The position numbers were made by a program, and so were the translations under genes. Below, piece by piece: positions 59,961 through 64,000 of a DNA stretch of 64,000 nucleotides. Source of the stretch: Massospora cicadina (taxonomy: Eukaryota > Entomophthoromycota > Entomophthoromycetes > Entomophthorales > Entomophthoraceae). Numbering within the stretch: the first letter of the stretch is position 1; each line of letters opens with the position of its first letter. The notes beneath the pieces are model-generated. The model was given only the letters and a program-made list of their open reading frames with translations, was not told the DNA's origin and did not search any database. Location of the stretch: NCBI GenBank assembly GCA_022478985.1, contig JAKSZP010017500.1:16116-80115 (forward strand). Direction: 5' to 3'.

Positions 59961-60909
59961 GCGGCATTGGAACATGTGTGACTGTAGCAAACGTGAGCTC
60001 TAGGATTTGCACTCGCTGCCTCAGGGAAGTTGAGTTTATTATGGGGCGATTAACTCTTGAAAAGGGCCTTTATGGTGTTGTGAAGGGCTTGGTGGAGGAA
60101 TATGTTAGTTGGGTAAAAGCTGTTTCTGCAGCAAGTTAATAGTTGGGCTTAGACTAAGAGTCATTTCAGGTGTGGAGCGGAGCTGTGGAGAGATAACAGC
60201 AAGTTTATAGAATTTCTAAGCTTACGTTTGTTTCAGAGGCGTAAAGTTGCTCAACTCATCCACCCTTATAAAAAATTGAAAGGATTAGATATAGGCAAGC
60301 AGGCGCCAGTAATGGGAGCTATTTGTCTGAGATATTACCTATTTGCCCACATACCTATAAATAGGGTAATTTTACCAGTACTTGAGCCTGATTATCTCCT
60401 TAACAGTTTTTAATGTTGGGATTCAGTTGACTGGCACTGCAGTATCTTCAGTCGCAGAAGAATTTTTTGAGTAATGTGGATAGAGCACATGCATAATATT
60501 CTGCTGGTCTGATGGTGAATGAAAGCTGAATGGAGGAGGGATGGAAGCTGTTGTGGTCGCATGGGAAGGACACTTGCACTTTGAATGGTACAATCTTAAT
60601 TACAAGGGCACACTGAAAGACCATATTAAATGCAAACCCCAGAATGGGTGGTTTAAGCAGAGTGTATCATGGTATAGTGGGAATGCAAGATTGTCCTGGT
60701 GGAAGAGACGAAATATCACAAAAGTGCAAGACATTGTAAGGCGGCTTGCCCCAGGGAACCAAAAACTACAAGGTGGGGTTGGCACCATAAGCAGACAAAC
60801 CTGCCAGGATCTCATGGCTGAGCTGATGCGGTGTTGAGATGGTTGGTAAAGATGGAAAACTGAACCACAAGTGGATAATATGGTATCCGAGTGCAAGTGG
60901 TAGAGATGT
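59961..60909 (-). pseudogene. ORF1-only copy 2, middle segment
   Basis: Minus-strand block LWFSFPSLPTISTPHQLSHE and LAGLSAYGA (60860-60770) matches copy 1 (HFQSLPSQISPECLCHEL, GLAIYGA) and the knuckle zone follows near 60600 in degraded form. DNA from 59961 (GCGGCATTGG...GTGAGCTC) aligns with 45549 onwards of copy 1, which fixes where gypsy F entered. It ends at the solo LTR. Confidence 0.7.
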
Positions 60910-62256
60910 TGTGAAACTTTGAAGATCGTTCACTTGATTAATTAGTTCCTGCACGCTTAATAGGGCTTAAGTTTTACCATATGATCCTCAATTATGCCAG
61001 TGGCTTACAGTTTTTGAACCGTTTGGAAACACATTAGGCATACTCAAATGATTCCGACTTTTCTGACTGATTTTATGTTTGACTTCCCTCTGTAATTGTA
61101 AACTTCAGCTGAGGCATGCAAAGTTACAAGCTGTTGATCATGAGATCCCAGATTGCCAACATTCTCCAAAAACGACTTAGGATACAAATCATAAAGATAT
61201 CAAATAAAATTGATCTTTATTAGACTAGATTAATTGATGATTTATTAGGCCAGGCTCTGGTATTTATACCTCTAGGGCATCTCCTGGCCACATTTAAGCA
61301 TGCAATCTCACAGATTATTTTCCACCTCAGTTTGGCCCTTGAACTGATACAACTGAGGCCTATTGCTAGGTTTATTGGTGGCAAAATATTCTCATATTCA
61401 GGAGGATTTCAGGGATGAAAATCACAACAATGAGCGTGTAAAATGATTATAGGCTTGTCTCAAAATTAGTTTTGACAAACTGCTGACAAAATACAGATTC
61501 TGGGAAATTTTGTGGTCAATTTAAATAAATGATGTACCTTAATTGAGCTGTTGGCAGGCTTCTCTCAATAGCACTAGGTATAACCATTTGGGCGGTCCAT
61601 GTGTAAGTTCTATTGTGCCAGTTACGCATATTGACATGTAAAAATATTTTGATAGTCAATCATGTTTTTGCCACACAGCTGACAAAAATGACTCCCTAAA
61701 TGGGATGTCAGCAATCTTCTTGATTATACTAGGTACCCCCATTTGGACAGTCCATGTGCTAGTGCTATTGTGTTAATTACAAGTATAATACAAAATTAGT
61801 TCTGAGGCAAGAAATTGATTACATTTTTCATTTGTCTGATTGTCCTGGGACTTTTAGATGTTAACTTCTAATCAGTCGTGAACAATTTTGTATACTGATT
61901 TCTAATATTGATCCCAATTAATTGGGACTAATTACTGAGGTTTAGGGCAGTGATAATCAGTCCTACTGTGTGAATGTATTTGGCCTGAGCTACTGATAGA
62001 ATAATTAGATCGAATTGATGTTGAGTTGATCGGCTTGGCCAAGTAGTTGCAGAGAAGACTGGCCTAACTGTGCGGGGGTATTTGGCCTAAGCTTCTAATA
62101 AATATAACAAAATCCATGTTGCAATAATCATCCAAGTTGTTTTATTGCAAAAGGTTTTAATTGGATTATTAGTTTAAGCATTAGGAGGGAATAGTGGCTG
62201 AATCTGTAGTTTGTCAAAGGATTTATTTTGGGTCAACCACAAAATCTGACAGATGG
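60905..62256. mobile_element. Solo LTR (1.35 kb family), copy 2, inside ORF1-only copy 2
   Basis: 60910-62251 aligns along its length with 33785-35134. It starts TGTGAAACTTTG and ends AATCTGACA. Flanks GATGT (60905-60909) and GATGG (62252-62256) match at four of five bases. The two copies share order and spacing over more than 1.3 kb, so the family is well defined. Confidence 0.9.
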
Positions 62257-62722
62257 GGATATTTTGGTAAAAATGAGCAGCATCACTGTGGCCATGGACT
62301 AGCAACACGTAATGAAGTCAATGGCAAAATACCCCTTAGAGGACAAGATATATGATTTTTGTGGGTTTTAATGAACCTGATCCAACTCAATGATGACAGC
62401 ACTCGCATAGGAGAAGAGTTCCACATATTTAACCCATAGCTGAAGCACAGGTTGCTTTGGGAGAACCAGGGGGTCTATGAAGCACTGTCTGGAAGTGCAC
62501 AAAATTTTGGGTCTGGTATAAAATGGTCAAAAATATATTTGGAATTTGGGTGGCTAGTGAGCCAGCCCAGGCGTGCTTTACAATGACTTATAACATTAGG
62601 AGGCAGCAGACCACCACAACTCACTAGGGCATCAGGCATTGAACCTGTCAACAAAACCCAATGTCGCAGAGCATCAACAGTTGTTGAAAATAAACTAAAA
62701 GATTTTAATAAATAAATTGAGT
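62257..62722 (-). pseudogene. ORF1-only copy 2, 5' segment
   Basis: The minus strand encodes TGSMPDALVSCGGLLPP (62648-62598) and LTSHPNSKYIFDH (62568-62530), matching LTPAALAWGGGVLPSG and SASHPNAIG of copy 1. The upstream end is near 62722, directly behind the tail of copy 4. Confidence 0.68.
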
Positions 62723-62724
62723 GT

Positions 62725-62957
62725 TTTTTGGCACTAGTGGTGCCCAACCCAAAGGGGGAGCCTCCACACATCTTTATTTGCAAATGGTCCAAACAAAGGG
62801 ATTACCAGAAATAAAAAAACCTAATATGACACCTCCGCTAACAGCCTTGGAAGCTATATCAGAAGATGAGGATGCTTTGGGGAAACTTTTGTCTGGTGCT
62901 CTCTTTAGCTGGCAGACCATGGCAGACAACATTGGGGTAGGAGCATCAGCGACTTTT
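62725..62957 (-). repeat. ORF1-only copy 4: 3' fragment
   Basis: Matches 45124-45362 closely: on the minus strand it runs from the ATGTTGTCTGCCATGGTCTG block to GGGCACCACTAGTGCCAAAAAA. It is a 5'-truncated insertion of about 230 bp, usual for LINE-type elements. It lies head to tail with copy 2. No clear target duplication was found. Confidence 0.82.
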
Positions 62958-63345
62958 TAGAAATCATTTTAAAATGAGGTTATTCAACTTTTTACAAGAT
63001 CATATAATTCATAATATCACACAACTCTTGTAAGTAATTTAGGTTTTATGGTACTAATCAACAAATTATCTCCCTGAAGGGTGTTTTTAAACACAAGGTC
63101 CCTTTTTCAACATCATATACTCAAGTGTTATGCTCTGATATTAAGAGAGAGTTTCTTTTAATGGATTATCTTTTAATTGAGTATAGATTTAGTTGAAGAG
63201 GGTTTGCTAGTAGTTTGTGATTCAAGATCGTCAATATTTCAAGAGCATTGATAAGCTTAGTTTAAAGTTTAAAAAATTTTCTCCCTAAGAAGATTGTATG
63301 ACAGCAACGTGAGATTGTATTTCACCACATTTACGGTACTCCCAT
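62958..63345. other. Unassigned AT-rich DNA
   Basis: Nothing recognised between the ORF1-only fragment and the LTR of gypsy G. Confidence 0.4.
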
Positions 63346-63759
63346 TGTTGGCGCTACAGTTCCTTGGACTGGCGCCGGGGTTCATGGTGTCTCAAAGCTG
63401 GAAAATTGGAAAAGAGCACCAAAGAGGAAACGGAAATATGGGTTAGTTTACTGAATAATTTATTAAATTAAAATGCTTCAATATTTATAGGGTGCATTGG
63501 GACTCGGTGCCTTTAAGATCTTTGGAGCCTCATCCAATCAGGATCTTTACTGATCTTCTGGAATGGCCTCCTTGAGGGCGTCCTCAATGGATAAAGTCAC
63601 TCATCTGACTGAAAGGGTGGAAAGGCCACTCCACGTGACTCAGGAATAGGTGAGGATAATCCTGAAATAGTTTTTTCTTGGTTAGGTTTGATGACCAATT
63701 CAGCATGGCCAAATTCAGAAGATGGGAATTTGACACAATTTTTACCTTGAATCCTGACA
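63346..63759 (-). repeat. 3' LTR of gypsy G
   Basis: On the minus strand starts TGTCAGGATTC at 63759 after the purine tract ATAGGGGGCCT (63760-63770) and ends GCGCCAACA at 63346. Same family as the solo LTR at 59326-59799 and related to the LTR of gypsy F. Confidence 0.8.
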
Positions 63760-64000
63760 AGGCCCCCTATAAGATCCTGTCAGAGGGGGGTGTACGGCTG
63801 GAGGAACCAACCATGCACTTAGTTTATGAAAGTCCCCTGATTGATGTCAGCAATGGAGTACTCAGAATTCACCTTGTGTATAACTTTGTAGGGTTCAAAC
63901 CACAGTACGTCGAGCTTGTTCTGTTGGCCTCCATGTTGATGATGATAAAAGAGAATGAGGTCACCTAGCTGAAATTCTGGTAAGGAGGGTCATTTGATAT
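63760..64000 (-). pseudogene. Gypsy G integrase C-terminal domain, running off the window
   Basis: Minus-strand frame from 63990 downward: LPEFQLGDLILFYHHQHGG, KLDVLWFEPYKVIHKVN and YSIADINQGTF, the typical end of a Ty3/gypsy integrase (GDLVL, W-x-G-P-Y-K-V, V-x-D-I/L). It is nearly unbroken apart from one stop, so gypsy G may be better preserved than the other elements here. The plus-strand open piece 63678-63968 is its shadow. Confidence 0.85.

Noticed and set aside
1..64000. CRISPR arrays, bacterial operons, rRNA, riboswitches or a defence system
   Set aside because: No regularly spaced repeats, no operon-like gene series and no such motif were seen; the content is eukaryotic repeat DNA.

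Overview
This window looks like eukaryotic, AT-rich, gene-free repeat DNA. I found no cellular protein gene, no functional RNA gene and no bacterial-type feature. Nearly everything that can be identified is a decayed retrotransposon: seven Ty3/gypsy-like LTR elements (labelled A to G here), an almost full-length LINE, a short family of elements that carries only a LINE-type first ORF (called the ORF1-only family, copies 1 to 4), a LARD/TRIM-like non-autonomous LTR element, three solo LTRs, one tRNA-derived SINE and one small TIR element. The host cannot be fixed from sequence alone. A large repeat-rich genome, such as that of a fungus with an expanded genome, is plausible but unproven. Many stop codons at conserved arginines are TGA where CGA is expected, which points to CpG deamination as a main cause of decay.

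Layout. 1-4277: 3' half of gypsy A (+), apparently inserted into gypsy C (-, 4278 to about 7460), which also carries a 179-bp MITE at 7215. 7396-11617: unassigned AT-rich DNA. 11623-19779: complete gypsy B (+) with both LTRs and a GTAAG target duplication, split by a complete 1.7-kb LARD-like element (14245-15951, duplication CTGGC). 21877-27140: a LINE (-) with a 17-bp target duplication, ORF1 with a CCHC knuckle, and ORF2 with endonuclease, RT and a C-terminal Cys/His finger. 28.7-30.47 kb: ORF1-only copy 3 (+), interrupted by gypsy E (-, 30475-49233); its last 30 bases reappear at 49239. Gypsy E is interrupted in its integrase by gypsy D (+, 33319-41998), whose 5' LTR is interrupted by a 1.35-kb solo LTR, and in its gag by ORF1-only copy 1 (45124-47023). 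51.78-62.72 kb: ORF1-only copy 2 (-), split by gypsy F (-, 52171-59960) and by a second copy of the 1.35-kb solo LTR. Gypsy F contains the SINE and a further solo LTR. 63346-64000: the 3' LTR and integrase end of gypsy G (-), running off the window.

No element here looks autonomous: four of the gypsy RT catalytic boxes carry substitutions, one RT core is missing, and all frames are broken. The value of the window is the readable insertion order and three less ordinary items: the ORF1-only retroelement family, a collagen-like Gly-X-Y stretch in the gag of gypsy F, and a long antisense coding-like stretch between integrase and 3' LTR of gypsy D. Element boundaries given to the base rest on LTR alignment, target duplications or interruption of a recognisable sequence; boundaries of coding segments are approximate.
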